A stretch of DNA of 64,000 bases from Xenorhabdus sp014467285 (lineage in GTDB: Bacteria; Pseudomonadota; Gammaproteobacteria; Enterobacterales; Enterobacteriaceae). This document shows, piece after piece, positions 18,739 through 28,024 of the stretch (positions are counted from its first letter, which is position 1; every line of letters starts with the position of its first letter). A program made the position numbers and the translations under genes. The notes under the pieces were generated by a model. It ran no database searches and had not been told where the DNA came from. It saw only the letters and a program-made list of their open reading frames with translations. The DNA lies in the NCBI RefSeq assembly GCF_014467285.1, contig NZ_NKHR01000005.1, positions 1 to 64,000 of the forward strand. The letters are read 5' to 3'.

Positions 18739-19392
18739 ATGCTGGAGTCTTATAATCCCCCGACAGATCCTTGGTTATATGTGCTGTACCAAGACGAGCA
18801 CATTATGGTTGTCAATAAACCCAGTGGATTGCTTTCTGTGCCGGGCAAAGCAGAAGAGCATAAGGACAGTATCATGACGCGGATACAGGCGGAATTTCCC
18901 ACCGCTGAATCGGTGCATCGATTGGATATGGCCACCAGCGGTATTATGGTTGTTGCGCTGACTAAAGCCGCCGAACGTGAATTGAAGCGTCAATTCCGTG
19001 AGCGTGAACCGAAAAAAGTCTATATCGCGCGGGTATGGGGAAAACTGGAGCCGGAAGAAGGATTGGTGGATCTACCGTTAATCTGCGACTGGCCGAATCG
19101 CCCGAAACAAAAAGTCTGTTTTGAAACCGGCAAATCGGCACAGACAGAGTATCAGGTACTGGAGTATGAAGCACAAGCAACGCGGGTCAGGCTGGCACCA
19201 ATCACAGGACGCTCTCATCAGCTCCGTGTACATATGTTAGCCCTTGGCAACCCTATTCTGGGGGATCGATTCTATGCCCACGAACAGGCAAGGGTATTGG
19301 CACCTCGCCTGCAATTACATGCCCAAGAACTCTTCATTACTCATCCGGCTTATGGCACTCCAATACATTTTGAGTGCCAGGCAGATTTTTAA
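18739..19392 (+). CDS. rluA: Dual-specificity pseudouridine synthase RluA (23S rRNA and tRNA)
   Basis: Makes pseudouridine at 23S rRNA U746 and position 32 of certain tRNAs in E. coli. Catalytic motif HRLDMATSGIMVVAL (Asp about residue 61) and RluA-family motif ITGRSHQLRVHMLALG. The ATG at 18739 is chosen because GGGAG sits 5 nt upstream and MLESYNPP aligns with E. coli; an in-frame ATG at 18727 overlaps that ribosome-binding site. The length of 217 residues is normal. The 5' region consists of tandem repeats. Confidence 0.96.
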   Translation: MLESYNPPTDPWLYVLYQDEHIMVVNKPSGLLSVPGKAEEHKDSIMTRIQAEFPTAESVHRLDMATSGIMVVALTKAAERELKRQFREREPKKVYIARVWGKLEPEEGLVDLPLICDWPNRPKQKVCFETGKSAQTEYQVLEYEAQATRVRLAPITGRSHQLRVHMLALGNPILGDRFYAHEQARVLAPRLQLHAQELFITHPAYGTPIHFECQADF

Positions 19393-19423
19393 CGCATGCT
19401 TTTTTGGTACATTTGGATAAGCG

Positions 19424-20248
19424 CTATTTAAAGCCCTTCTCTTTTTTAATTAAATCATAAGCAGACTGGATGGACTGCGCTTTTTGTTTCGCAAGTTCCA
19501 TCATTTCTGGAGGCAAACCTTTCGCTACCAGTTTGTCTGGATGGTGTTCACTCATTAGTTTTCGATAAGCGCGCTTAATGGTTGTGGCGTCATCCTGTTC
19601 ATTGACGCCCAATACTTTACAGGCATCTGCCAACGTCGCACGCTGCTGCCCACGACCTTGATAATGCCCGTATTGCTGATGCTGCCCACCAAAATTCTGC
19701 CCGTCAAAATGACGCCCGCCTTCCATCATGGCAAGGAACTGTTCAAATTGAATACGGGAAATTCCCAGTTCTTCGGCGATAACAAATAGAACTTTTCTTT
19801 CGTTAGGATGCAGTTCACCGTCAGCAAATGCAGCCTGTAACTGAATTTCCAAAAACATCCGGGTCAGGTCAAAACGACCAACGCAAGCACGCCGTAATTG
19901 CCGTAATGTTTCACGCAGAGGGAATTGAGGCTGTTTGCCCTCACGAAATGCCTGCTGGGCGGCAAGCCTGGCTTCACCATGCAGCTGCATTCTGTCCATC
20001 AGTTGAGTGGCAAGCTGGATATCTGTTTCTGTTACCCGGCCTTTGGCTTTAGTTATATGCCCCAATACTTGGAAAGTGCTGCGAAAAAACAGGGACTGCC
20101 GGGTCGGGCCTTTAGCATCGGCACCTAAATTTCGTGCCCTGACTTTGTCAAGAATGTGACCCAACAACACGCCAATCACAATCCCCCAAAAACCAGCACC
20201 AGACGCAATACCAAATATTAATCCAAATAATTTTCCCCAATACTGCAT
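19424..20248 (-). CDS. djlA: Membrane-anchored DnaJ-like co-chaperone DjlA
   Basis: DnaK co-chaperone with one N-terminal membrane anchor (about residues 6-30), a TerB-like central domain with LHPNERKVLFVIAEELG, a Gly/Gln-rich linker (about 186-205) and a C-terminal J domain with the HPD tripeptide in SEHHPDKLVAKG. At 274 residues it has the family length. It lies convergent with rluA and divergent from lptD, the standard enterobacterial arrangement. Confidence 0.97.
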   Translation of the reverse strand: MQYWGKLFGLIFGIASGAGFWGIVIGVLLGHILDKVRARNLGADAKGPTRQSLFFRSTFQVLGHITKAKGRVTETDIQLATQLMDRMQLHGEARLAAQQAFREGKQPQFPLRETLRQLRRACVGRFDLTRMFLEIQLQAAFADGELHPNERKVLFVIAEELGISRIQFEQFLAMMEGGRHFDGQNFGGQHQQYGHYQGRGQQRATLADACKVLGVNEQDDATTIKRAYRKLMSEHHPDKLVAKGLPPEMMELAKQKAQSIQSAYDLIKKEKGFK

Positions 20249-20338
20249 ATAGTCTTCAATTCCCCAATGCCCTTAGCGCAATTTTGCATTATCATACTAT
20301 TCATTAAGCTCTGTGCCTAACAACAAGATAAGCAAAGT

Positions 20339-20367
20339 TAAACTTTACTCTGGTGCATATATCTCAA
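20339..20367 (+). promoter_or_regulatory. Possible sigma-E type promoter upstream of lptD
   Basis: A TAAACTT element and a TCTCAA element are separated by 16 bp, about 65 nt before the lptD ATG. This loosely resembles the sigma-E pattern GGAACTT-N16-TCTGA, and E. coli lptD has a sigma-E promoter. The match is imperfect. Confidence 0.3.
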
Positions 20368-20430
20368 CTACGTTAGTCTCTGAACATTTGCCGGCACGAT
20401 GGCACTGATGACGGAACCGCATAAACATCT

Positions 20431-22791
20431 ATGAACAAATGTTATCCTACCCTGCTGGCCACAATGGTATGGGCCGCACTTTACAGTCAGCAAGCACATG
20501 CTGACCTCGCAGCACAATGTATGCTGGGTATCCCTGTCTATGATAAGCCGATTATCACAGGTGATCCCAATAAAATGCCCGTTAACATTAAATCCGAAGA
20601 TACTCGTGGCGAATATCCTAATGCGGTTGAGTTCATTGGTAATGTTGATATCCGGCAGGGAAATAAAACGCTGACAGCCGATAAAGTCAGGCTTGAACAA
20701 ACACAAGATAAAGAACTCGTTCGTACTATTACCGCAACAGGTAATGTCAGCTATGATGACCCTCAGATCATTCTGAAAGGGCCACGCGCCTGGGCTAATT
20801 TAAACAATAAAGACACCGACGTGGAACAAGGTAAATACCAGATGGTTGGCCGCCAGGGACGTGGCAGCGCAGATAAGATGATGCTGCGTGATGAAAACCG
20901 CTATACCATTTTAAATAACGGGATATTTACCTCTTGTTTGCCGGGCAATGATAGCTGGAGTGTTGTCGGTTCCGAAGTGATCCTGGATCGCGAAGAAGAA
21001 GTGGCTGAAATCTGGAACGCCCGTTTCCGGATTGCCAATGTGCCGGTGTTTTACAGTCCGTATTTGCAGTTACCGATTGGTGATAAACGCCGCTCTGGTT
21101 TCCTGATCCCCAATGCCAGTTTCTCCAATAAAGATGGCTTCCAATTCCTGCTGCCGTATTACTGGAATATTGCACCTAATTATGATGCCACGATCACTCC
21201 GCACCTTATCACTATGCGTGGCTTGAAACTGGACAATGAATTCCGTTACCTGACTCAAGCCGGTACAGGTACTGTTGCATTGGATTGGATAGGCCACGAC
21301 CGCCTGTACAGGGAAGACAAAAAACTTAACATCAGACCTGAACGAGAGAGTGATAATCGCTGGCTGTTTTATTGGAACCATAGCGGAGTCATGAATCAGG
21401 TCTGGCGTTTTAACGCCGACTATACCAAAGTCAGTGATCCAAGTTATTTTAATGACTTTACTTCTCAGTATGGTTCTAGCACGGACAGCTATGCGACCCA
21501 GAAATTCAGTATTGGTTATGCGCAACAGAACTGGAATGCCACACTCGCAACCAAACAGTTCCAGATTTTTACCATCGACGATAGAAGAAGAGCCTACCGG
21601 GCAGCCCCTCAGTTGGATCTGAATTATTATAAAAACAATTTAGGACCATTTGATTTTCATGCCTATGCCCAAGCAGCTAAATTTACCAGCGTTGGTAACC
21701 AGTGGCCTGATGCAACACGTTTGCATGTGGAACCCACCATTAACTTGCCACTCTCCAATGGCTGGGCCAGCATCAATAACGAATTTAAGTTGATGGCGAC
21801 GCATTACCAACAGGATCTTACTGCTGCAACCAAAGCCAATAAAGATACGGCTTCATTGGAGAGATCAGTAAACCGTCTCCTGCCTGTATTTAAATCAGAT
21901 GCCAAGATGGTGTTTGAACGCGCCATGTATTTTAATCAGGACTATACCCAGACGCTGGAGCCACGCGTTCAGTATCTGTATGTGCCTTACAAGAATCAAA
22001 ATAACATTAACAACTTTGATTCTTCCCTGCTGCAAGCGGACTATACCGGATTGTTCCGTGACCGCTTCTACAGTGGCTTAGACCGCATTTCATCTGCCAA
22101 TCAATTTACGACAGGTGTAACTACCCGCATTTATGATGAAGATTTAGTTGAACGTTTTAGCCTGTCCGTAGGTCAAATCTACTACTTTGAACGTCCACGT
22201 ACTGAAGATACTGAACCTAATTCAGGTTCTAAAGATATCATCGGAAACAAAAAGGGAACGGGCGCCACGACATGGGCTGGAGATGCGCACTGGAGAGTCA
22301 ATGATTCCTGGGGGCTCAAAGGCGGGCTGCAATACGATAACCGTCTGGGTAGTTTAACCATGGGTAATGCAGTAGTGGAATACCGTCGTGATGCTGATCG
22401 CATATTGCAGTTAAACTATCGTTTTGTTGACCGCGATTATATTCAGGCCACGCTCAAAGGCGGTGCGCCAGCTTATCAACAGGGTATTTCGCAGGTTGGA
22501 ATGGTGGCAAGCTGGCCATTGACGGATCACTGGGCATTTGTCGGAGCGTATTACTACGATACCAAAGAGAAACAACCTGCGAACCAGATGGTGGGTCTGC
22601 AATACAACACTTGCTGTTGGGCAGTCAATGTGGGCTATGAACGCAAGATCGTCAACTGGAGATTCGGCAGCAGTCAGTATGACAACAAATGGTCATTCAA
22701 TGTTGAACTTCGTGGCTTAAGTAACAATCACAGTTTGGGTAGTCAGAAAATGCTACAGCAAGGTATTCTTCCATACCAACGCGCATTCTGA
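20431..22791 (+). CDS. lptD: LPS-assembly outer-membrane protein LptD
   Basis: Beta-barrel that, with LptE, inserts lipopolysaccharide into the outer leaflet. It has a signal peptide (residues 1-24), an OstA/LptA-like jellyroll (about 45-200) and a long C-terminal barrel. Four Cys are placed as in E. coli: one near the mature N-terminus (AQCMLGIP), one in FTSCLPGND and an adjacent pair in QYNTCCWAVNVGY, which form the interdomain disulfides needed for function. Length 786 residues. It heads the lptD-surA-pdxA-rsmA-apaG-apaH cluster. Confidence 0.98.
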   Translation: MNKCYPTLLATMVWAALYSQQAHADLAAQCMLGIPVYDKPIITGDPNKMPVNIKSEDTRGEYPNAVEFIGNVDIRQGNKTLTADKVRLEQTQDKELVRTITATGNVSYDDPQIILKGPRAWANLNNKDTDVEQGKYQMVGRQGRGSADKMMLRDENRYTILNNGIFTSCLPGNDSWSVVGSEVILDREEEVAEIWNARFRIANVPVFYSPYLQLPIGDKRRSGFLIPNASFSNKDGFQFLLPYYWNIAPNYDATITPHLITMRGLKLDNEFRYLTQAGTGTVALDWIGHDRLYREDKKLNIRPERESDNRWLFYWNHSGVMNQVWRFNADYTKVSDPSYFNDFTSQYGSSTDSYATQKFSIGYAQQNWNATLATKQFQIFTIDDRRRAYRAAPQLDLNYYKNNLGPFDFHAYAQAAKFTSVGNQWPDATRLHVEPTINLPLSNGWASINNEFKLMATHYQQDLTAATKANKDTASLERSVNRLLPVFKSDAKMVFERAMYFNQDYTQTLEPRVQYLYVPYKNQNNINNFDSSLLQADYTGLFRDRFYSGLDRISSANQFTTGVTTRIYDEDLVERFSLSVGQIYYFERPRTEDTEPNSGSKDIIGNKKGTGATTWAGDAHWRVNDSWGLKGGLQYDNRLGSLTMGNAVVEYRRDADRILQLNYRFVDRDYIQATLKGGAPAYQQGISQVGMVASWPLTDHWAFVGAYYYDTKEKQPANQMVGLQYNTCCWAVNVGYERKIVNWRFGSSQYDNKWSFNVELRGLSNNHSLGSQKMLQQGILPYQRAF

Positions 22792-22818
22792 TACCGATAA
22801 ACTCTGATACCGATATAC
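22787..22818 (+). repeat. Two 16-bp direct repeats spanning the lptD stop and the surA leader
   Basis: TCTGATACCGATAAAC is followed at once by TCTGATACCGATATAC; 15 of 16 bases match. The first copy contains the lptD stop codon. A small CCCGCC-AA-GGCGGG hairpin follows at about 22826-22840. Confidence 0.85.
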
Positions 22819-22860
22819 ACAATAACCCCGCCAAGGCGGGATTGATATGATGGGAAATGT

Positions 22861-24165
22861 ATGAAGAACTGGAAAGCGCTCACTCTCGGATTGATGTTTT
22901 CAGTAACCACTGTCGCAGTGGCTGCACCACAGGAACTCAATAGGGTGGCTGCCGTTGTTAACAATGATGTCGTACTGGAAAGTGACGTCAACAGCCTCTT
23001 ACAATCCGTTAAACTCAATGCAAAGCATGCAGGTCAGCAAATACCGGATGAAAAAGCACTGCGTCATCAGATCCTTGAGCGCCTGATTATGGATGACATC
23101 GTTTTGCAAATGGCAAAACAGATGCAAATTACCATTCCCGATCAAGCCCTGGATTCTGCAATTACCAATATCGCTGACCAAAACCACCTGAGCATGGCCC
23201 AACTGAAACAGAACCTGACCGCAGATGGTATTAATTTTGACACCTACCGCAACCAAGTCCGCAAGGAAATGACGATCGCGGAAGTACGCAATAATGAAGT
23301 GCGCCGCCGCATCACTATTCTGCCACAGGAAGTTGATTCACTGGCGAATCAGCTCGAAAGCCAAAATAGTCAGGACTCGGAATTGAACATCAGCCATATT
23401 CTGATCCCTCTGCCAGAAAATCCAGATCAGGCTCAGGTAGAAAAAGCTGAAACCACGGTCAAAAAAGTCTTGTCTGAACTCAAGAGTGGCGGAGATTTCG
23501 GCAAATTGGCTATCGCGTATTCTGGTGACAGCCAAGCCCTGAAAGGGGGAAATATGGGCTGGAGCAGGCTGCAAGAATTGCCTACCCTGTTCGCTGAACA
23601 GCTCCAATCTGCGCACAAAGGGCAGATTATTGGCCCGATTCGTTCTGGTGTGGGTTTTCACATTCTGAAAGTAAATGATATCCGTGGTGGTCAGACGCCG
23701 ATTGCGGTTACTGAAGTGAATGCCCGTCATATTCTGCTGAAAACATCACCGGTTATGAACGACGAGCAGGCACGTAACGAATTAATGAAACTCAGGGAAG
23801 AAATTTTAAGCGGCAAAACGACATTCGAAGCAGCAGCGAAAGAGTATTCTGAAGATCCCGGTTCCGCCATGCGTGGTGGAGAACTGGGCTGGAATTTGCC
23901 GAGTGCTTATGACCCTGCTTTCCGTGATGCCTTGACCAAACTGCAAAAAGGTGAGATCAGCCAACCCGTTCACTCTTCTTTCGGCTGGCACCTGATTCAA
24001 CTGCTTGATAGCCGCAAAGTTGACAGAACGGATACAGCACAGAAAGATCGTGCCTACCGTCTGCTGTTCAACCGTAAATTCAATGAAGAGGCACAAAGCT
24101 GGATGCAGGAATTACGCGCCTCCGCTTATGTGAAAATTTTAGATGGTAGCAATGCACAACAATAA
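22861..24165 (+). CDS. surA: Periplasmic chaperone / peptidyl-prolyl isomerase SurA
   Basis: Escorts outer-membrane proteins, including LptD, to the BAM complex. Signal peptide (about residues 1-21), SurA N-domain starting QELNRVAAVVNNDVVLESDV, then two parvulin domains (about 172-273 and 283-383) with the typical ISHILI and ARHILL starts. The 434 residues are close to the 428 of E. coli. It lies 69 bp after lptD and overlaps pdxA, so it is probably cotranscribed. Confidence 0.98.
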   Translation: MKNWKALTLGLMFSVTTVAVAAPQELNRVAAVVNNDVVLESDVNSLLQSVKLNAKHAGQQIPDEKALRHQILERLIMDDIVLQMAKQMQITIPDQALDSAITNIADQNHLSMAQLKQNLTADGINFDTYRNQVRKEMTIAEVRNNEVRRRITILPQEVDSLANQLESQNSQDSELNISHILIPLPENPDQAQVEKAETTVKKVLSELKSGGDFGKLAIAYSGDSQALKGGNMGWSRLQELPTLFAEQLQSAHKGQIIGPIRSGVGFHILKVNDIRGGQTPIAVTEVNARHILLKTSPVMNDEQARNELMKLREEILSGKTTFEAAAKEYSEDPGSAMRGGELGWNLPSAYDPAFRDALTKLQKGEISQPVHSSFGWHLIQLLDSRKVDRTDTAQKDRAYRLLFNRKFNEEAQSWMQELRASAYVKILDGSNAQQ

Positions 24166-25156
24166 ACCCTCTATCAACCCCATTGTCATCACCCCCGGCG
24201 AACCAGCCGGGGTTGGCCCTGATTTAGTCATTGCCCTCGCCCAAAAAGAGTGGCCCATCCAATTGGTAGTCTGTGCTGATCCAGAGCTGATGCTCTCCCG
24301 GGCCAGACAACTGAATTTACCTCTGAGACTACAAACATACTCCCCTGAACACATTTCCTCATCACAAGCGGCCGGAACCCTGACGATTCTGCCTGTCTCT
24401 CTCCAATCTCCGGCTATTGCGGGTGAATTGAACCGAGAAAACGGTACTTATGTCACGGAAACGCTGACAAAAGCCTGCGATGGTTGCCTGAATGGGGAGT
24501 TTTCTGCTCTGGTGACAGGCCCGGTGCATAAAGGCGTCATTAATGAAGCTGGCGTGCCCTTTACCGGACATACTGAGTTTTTTGCTGACCACAGCCAATG
24601 CTCAAGGGTAGTCATGATGCTGGCAACAGAAGAGTTGCGGGTTGCGCTGGCAACGACACACCTGCCAATTTTAGATGTTCCCAAGGCGATTACTTTTGAT
24701 TCCCTCAGGGAAGTTGTCACCATTCTCAACCATGATCTGAAAACCAAATTCGGTATCCGGCGTCCCCACATCTATGTTTGCGGCCTGAATCCCCATGCGG
24801 GTGAAGGCGGGCATATGGGGCATGAAGAAATAGACGTGATCATTCCTGCGCTGGAGAGCCTGAGAGCAGAAGGGATGTGGCTGGAAGGCCCATTGCCCGC
24901 GGATACACTATTTCAGCCCAAATATTTGGATAATGCCGATGCGGTGCTTTCAATGTATCACGATCAGGGGTTACCCGTGTTAAAATACCAGGGTTTTGGC
25001 AGGGCCGTGAATATCACATTGGGCCTGCCATTTATCCGAACTTCTGTCGATCATGGCACAGCACTGGAGCTGGCGGGGACAGGTCAAGCTGATGTGGGTA
25101 GTTTTATCACCGCATTAAATCTAGCAATTAAAATGATACAAAACAGTAATGAATAA
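24143..25156 (+). CDS. pdxA: 4-hydroxythreonine-4-phosphate dehydrogenase
   Basis: NAD-dependent enzyme of the DXP-dependent pyridoxal phosphate pathway. It starts near VITPGEPAGVGPDLV and contains the metal-binding TGHTEFF, GLNPHAGEGGHMG and YHDQGLPVLKYQGFG segments. The first ATG (24143) lies within surA; another at 24152 is also possible and neither has a clear ribosome-binding site. Length 337 or 334 residues. It overlaps rsmA by 8 bp. Confidence 0.97.
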   Translation: MVAMHNNKPSINPIVITPGEPAGVGPDLVIALAQKEWPIQLVVCADPELMLSRARQLNLPLRLQTYSPEHISSSQAAGTLTILPVSLQSPAIAGELNRENGTYVTETLTKACDGCLNGEFSALVTGPVHKGVINEAGVPFTGHTEFFADHSQCSRVVMMLATEELRVALATTHLPILDVPKAITFDSLREVVTILNHDLKTKFGIRRPHIYVCGLNPHAGEGGHMGHEEIDVIIPALESLRAEGMWLEGPLPADTLFQPKYLDNADAVLSMYHDQGLPVLKYQGFGRAVNITLGLPFIRTSVDHGTALELAGTGQADVGSFITALNLAIKMIQNSNE

Positions 25157-25964
25157 TAAAGTCCATCAGGGGCACCATGCCCGTAAACGTTTCGGGCAAA
25201 ACTTTTTAACCGATCAGTTTATTATTGACAGCATTGTCGATGCGATAAACCCACAGGCCGATCAGGCTGTAGTGGAGATTGGCCCGGGTCTGGGAGCACT
25301 GACTGAACCCGTTGGTGAGCGCATGGATAAAATGACAGTCGTCGAGCTTGACCGCGATTTAGCGGCCAGACTGCATGTCCATCCGAAACTGAAAGATAAG
25401 CTGACAATCATTCAACAAGATGCGATGACTGTTGATTTTGGTCAGATTGCCAGAGAGCGCGGGCAGTCACTGCGTGTATTTGGTAATCTGCCTTATAATA
25501 TTTCCACGCCATTAATGTTCCACCTTTTCAGCTATACTGATGCTATCGCTGATATGAGCTTTATGCTGCAAAAAGAAGTGGTGAATCGTCTTGTCGCTGG
25601 CCCGGGCAGCAAAGCCTACGGGCGTTTAAGTGTGATGGCTCAATACTACTGTCAAGTAATCCCTGTTCTTGAAGTGCCGCCCACAGCATTCACACCAGCA
25701 CCAAAAGTGGATTCCGCTATTGTGCGCCTGATCCCGTACAAGACCATACCTTATCCGGTTCAGGACATTAACATATTAGCCCGGATCACAACTCAGGCAT
25801 TTAACCAACGGAGAAAAACTATCCGTAACAGCCTTGGCAATATTTTTTCTGTTGAACAGTTATCTGAACTGGGTGTTGATCCAACCACGCGGGCTGAAAA
25901 CATCTCTGTCGAGCAATACTGTAAAATGGCAAACTGGTTATCGTCTCAGTCTGAAGTTGCCTGA
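25149..25964 (+). CDS. rsmA: 16S rRNA dimethyladenosine transferase RsmA (KsgA)
   Basis: Dimethylates A1518 and A1519 in the 3' hairpin of 16S rRNA, a late 30S assembly step. SAM-binding motif VEIGPGLGALTEP (about residue 41), early GQNFLTD, and catalytic NLPYNISTPL. The length of 271 residues matches the family. Start and end fit the pdxA-rsmA-apaG order, with an 8-bp overlap to pdxA. Confidence 0.98.
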   Translation: MNNKVHQGHHARKRFGQNFLTDQFIIDSIVDAINPQADQAVVEIGPGLGALTEPVGERMDKMTVVELDRDLAARLHVHPKLKDKLTIIQQDAMTVDFGQIARERGQSLRVFGNLPYNISTPLMFHLFSYTDAIADMSFMLQKEVVNRLVAGPGSKAYGRLSVMAQYYCQVIPVLEVPPTAFTPAPKVDSAIVRLIPYKTIPYPVQDINILARITTQAFNQRRKTIRNSLGNIFSVEQLSELGVDPTTRAENISVEQYCKMANWLSSQSEVA

Positions 25965-26001
25965 AACCAACAAACAGTCGTTACAGTAACAGGAGGCACC
26001 T

Positions 26002-26379
26002 ATGCTCAATGAACCAAGAATTTATATTCAAGTACAAAGTACCTATGTAGAAAGTCAATCACAGCCGGAACAGCAGCGCTTTGTATTTGCTTATACAATA
26101 TCAATTCGCAATCTTGGGCATTTCCCAGTGCAACTGATTAGCCGTTACTGGCGCATAACCAACAGTGATGGTCACCGAACCGAAATTCAGGGTGAAGGGG
26201 TTGTGGGGAAACAACCTTTGATCCCGGCAGGAACAGAATATAGCTACAGCAGCGGGACAATTCTGGAAACACCTCTGGGCACGATGGAAGGTCATTATGA
26301 AATGATTGATCACGAAGGCCACCCATTTCGTGCCACCATTCCCGTATTTCGACTGGCAATTCCGACACTGATTAATTAA
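26002..26379 (+). CDS. apaG: ApaG protein
   Basis: A 125-residue beta-sandwich protein of the ApaG/DUF525 family, with conserved YTISIRNLG, LISRYWRITNSDG and GVVGKQPLI. The biochemical role in bacteria is unsettled. An AGGAGG ribosome-binding site precedes the ATG. It lies 2 bp before apaH in the usual rsmA-apaG-apaH order. Confidence 0.97.
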   Translation: MLNEPRIYIQVQSTYVESQSQPEQQRFVFAYTISIRNLGHFPVQLISRYWRITNSDGHRTEIQGEGVVGKQPLIPAGTEYSYSSGTILETPLGTMEGHYEMIDHEGHPFRATIPVFRLAIPTLIN

Positions 26380-26381
26380 TT

Positions 26382-27209
26382 ATGGCAACATACCTTATCG
26401 GCGACATTCACGGTTGTTACCGTGAATTACGTGCCTTATTAGAACAAGCTGATTTTCATCCCGGCAAAGATACATTGTGGCTAACGGGCGATTTGGTTGC
26501 CCGTGGTCCTGATTCTCTGGCAGTACTTCGTTATATCAAGCAGCTCGGCACAGCAGTTAAACTGGTGCTGGGTAATCACGATCTGCATTTGTTGGCTGTT
26601 TACGCAAAGATCAGCCGTAATAAGCCGAAAGACTTGCTGGATGAATTGCTCACTGCACCAGATATTGATGAATTGATAAATTGGCTGAGAAAACAGCCAA
26701 TGTTACAAATTGATGATGAGTTGAAATTGGTCATGGCTCATGCGGGGCTCACCCCACAATGGGATTTAGAAACGGCCAAAACATGCGCCCGTGAAGTGGA
26801 AGCCATTCTTCGCAGTGACAGTTATCCTTTATTTCTTAATGAAATGTATGGGGATATGCCAAATAACTGGGTCCCTGAATTAAGTGGCCTTGCCCGGCTG
26901 CGTTACAGCACCAATGCACTGACCCGGATGCGTTATTGTTTCCCAAATGGTCAGTTGGATATGATCTGTAAATCTAAGCCCGAAAATGCCCCTGCCCCGT
27001 TGAAACCTTGGTTCGAATTACCGCGCAACATTCCTGAAGATTATGCCATTGCGTTTGGTCACTGGGCTGCGCTGGAAGGACAAGGCGCTCCGGATGGTAT
27101 TTATGCGCTGGATACGGGCTGCTGTTGGGGAGGTAAGTTGACAATGCTACGTTGGGAAGATAAACAGTATTTCAGTCAGGATTCAATGCTCACAAGATCA
27201 AAAGACTGA
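26382..27209 (+). CDS. apaH: Bis(5'-nucleosyl)-tetraphosphatase, symmetrical
   Basis: Hydrolyses Ap4A to two ADP and can decap Np4-capped RNA. Metallophosphatase motifs are in order: GDIHGC (residues 7-12), TGDLVARGPDS, LGNHDLHLL and MAHAG. Length 275 residues, family-typical. Last gene of the lptD cluster; it converges on folA. Confidence 0.98.
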   Translation: MATYLIGDIHGCYRELRALLEQADFHPGKDTLWLTGDLVARGPDSLAVLRYIKQLGTAVKLVLGNHDLHLLAVYAKISRNKPKDLLDELLTAPDIDELINWLRKQPMLQIDDELKLVMAHAGLTPQWDLETAKTCAREVEAILRSDSYPLFLNEMYGDMPNNWVPELSGLARLRYSTNALTRMRYCFPNGQLDMICKSKPENAPAPLKPWFELPRNIPEDYAIAFGHWAALEGQGAPDGIYALDTGCCWGGKLTMLRWEDKQYFSQDSMLTRSKD

Positions 27210-27221
27210 ATTGACGACGCC

Positions 27222-27241
27222 GGAGTGCCTGAGCACTCCGC
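27222..27241. terminator. Hairpin between convergent apaH and folA
   Basis: A perfect 8-bp stem CGGAGTGC-CTGA-GCACTCCG lies 12 nt after apaH and 13 nt after folA. It lacks a clear T run on either side, so its role as a terminator is probable rather than certain. Confidence 0.5.
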
Positions 27242-27254
27242 ACGTAAAACTAAA

Positions 27255-27740
27255 TCACTTTCTGCGTTCTAAGATTTCAAAACAATAGCTGTGTGAATTG
27301 TTTTCATCTTCATCGTGATATTCCGTAAAAACTGAATTCCACTCATCAGGTTCATAATCAGGGAAGTGCGTGTCACCGATCACTTCTGCATCAATATGAG
27401 TCAGATACATACGATTAGCCAGAGGAATAAACTGCTCATAAATTTTTCCTCCTCCCATCACCATAATCTCTTCAACATCACCAGCCGCAGCCAAAGCAGC
27501 TTCGATGGAGCTTACCCAAGTGACCCGATCATCGCTTGCAGGTTGACTGCTGATCACGATATTCAGACGTCCCGGCAAAGGACGGCCAATTGATTCATAA
27601 GTAACTCGTCCCATCACAACCGGCTTTCCGAGTGTGTTGCGTTTGAACCAGGCTAAATCACCTGGCAGAGTCCACGGCATGGAATTTTCCATACCAATAA
27701 CTCGATCCATGGCCATCGCAGCAATCAAGCTGATATTCAT
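27255..27740 (-). CDS. folA: Dihydrofolate reductase
   Basis: Reduces dihydrofolate to tetrahydrofolate, recycling the cofactor used by ThyA. Length 161 residues. Substrate-site MPWTLPGDLAWFK keeps the catalytic Asp27 equivalent; NADPH-site GRVTYESIGRPLPGR and MVMGGGKIYEQF are clear. Compared with E. coli, N23 and A26 read T and G, and H45 and W47 read V and Y; all are plausible family variants. The upstream 27741-28024 interval has no supported gene and marks a synteny change. Confidence 0.97.
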   Translation of the reverse strand: MNISLIAAMAMDRVIGMENSMPWTLPGDLAWFKRNTLGKPVVMGRVTYESIGRPLPGRLNIVISSQPASDDRVTWVSSIEAALAAAGDVEEIMVMGGGKIYEQFIPLANRMYLTHIDAEVIGDTHFPDYEPDEWNSVFTEYHDEDENNSHSYCFEILERRK

Positions 27741-27896
27741 TAAGTCACCTTACAGGCAAGTAGTATGAAAATTTGGGACACTATACGGAAAGGGTTACGC
27801 TCAGTCGATAAAATTAGCAATTTATTCAGAACAAATTGTTAGTTTACCCGCTAAATGTTAAGCAATTTATAGCGTAATCAACTTCTGGTTAACAAA

Positions 27897-27935
27897 AAAG
27901 CGCCCTCATCGCAGCCCGACTCAATCGGATGGGGT
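27897..27935 (-). terminator. Possible terminator downstream of ftsP
   Basis: On the minus strand CCCATC pairs with GATGaGGG (one bulge) around an internal CCGA...TCGG hairpin, followed by CGCTTTTTTG. It lies about 90 nt past the ftsP stop. The structure is imperfect. Confidence 0.4.
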
Positions 27936-28024
27936 ATACACTACCGCTTTTCATTGCCATTCTGAGCTGCTGCCATTTCTCAAGGTTATTTATTTCCAAA
28001 GGTTACTATTTCTTGATGCGGTTT

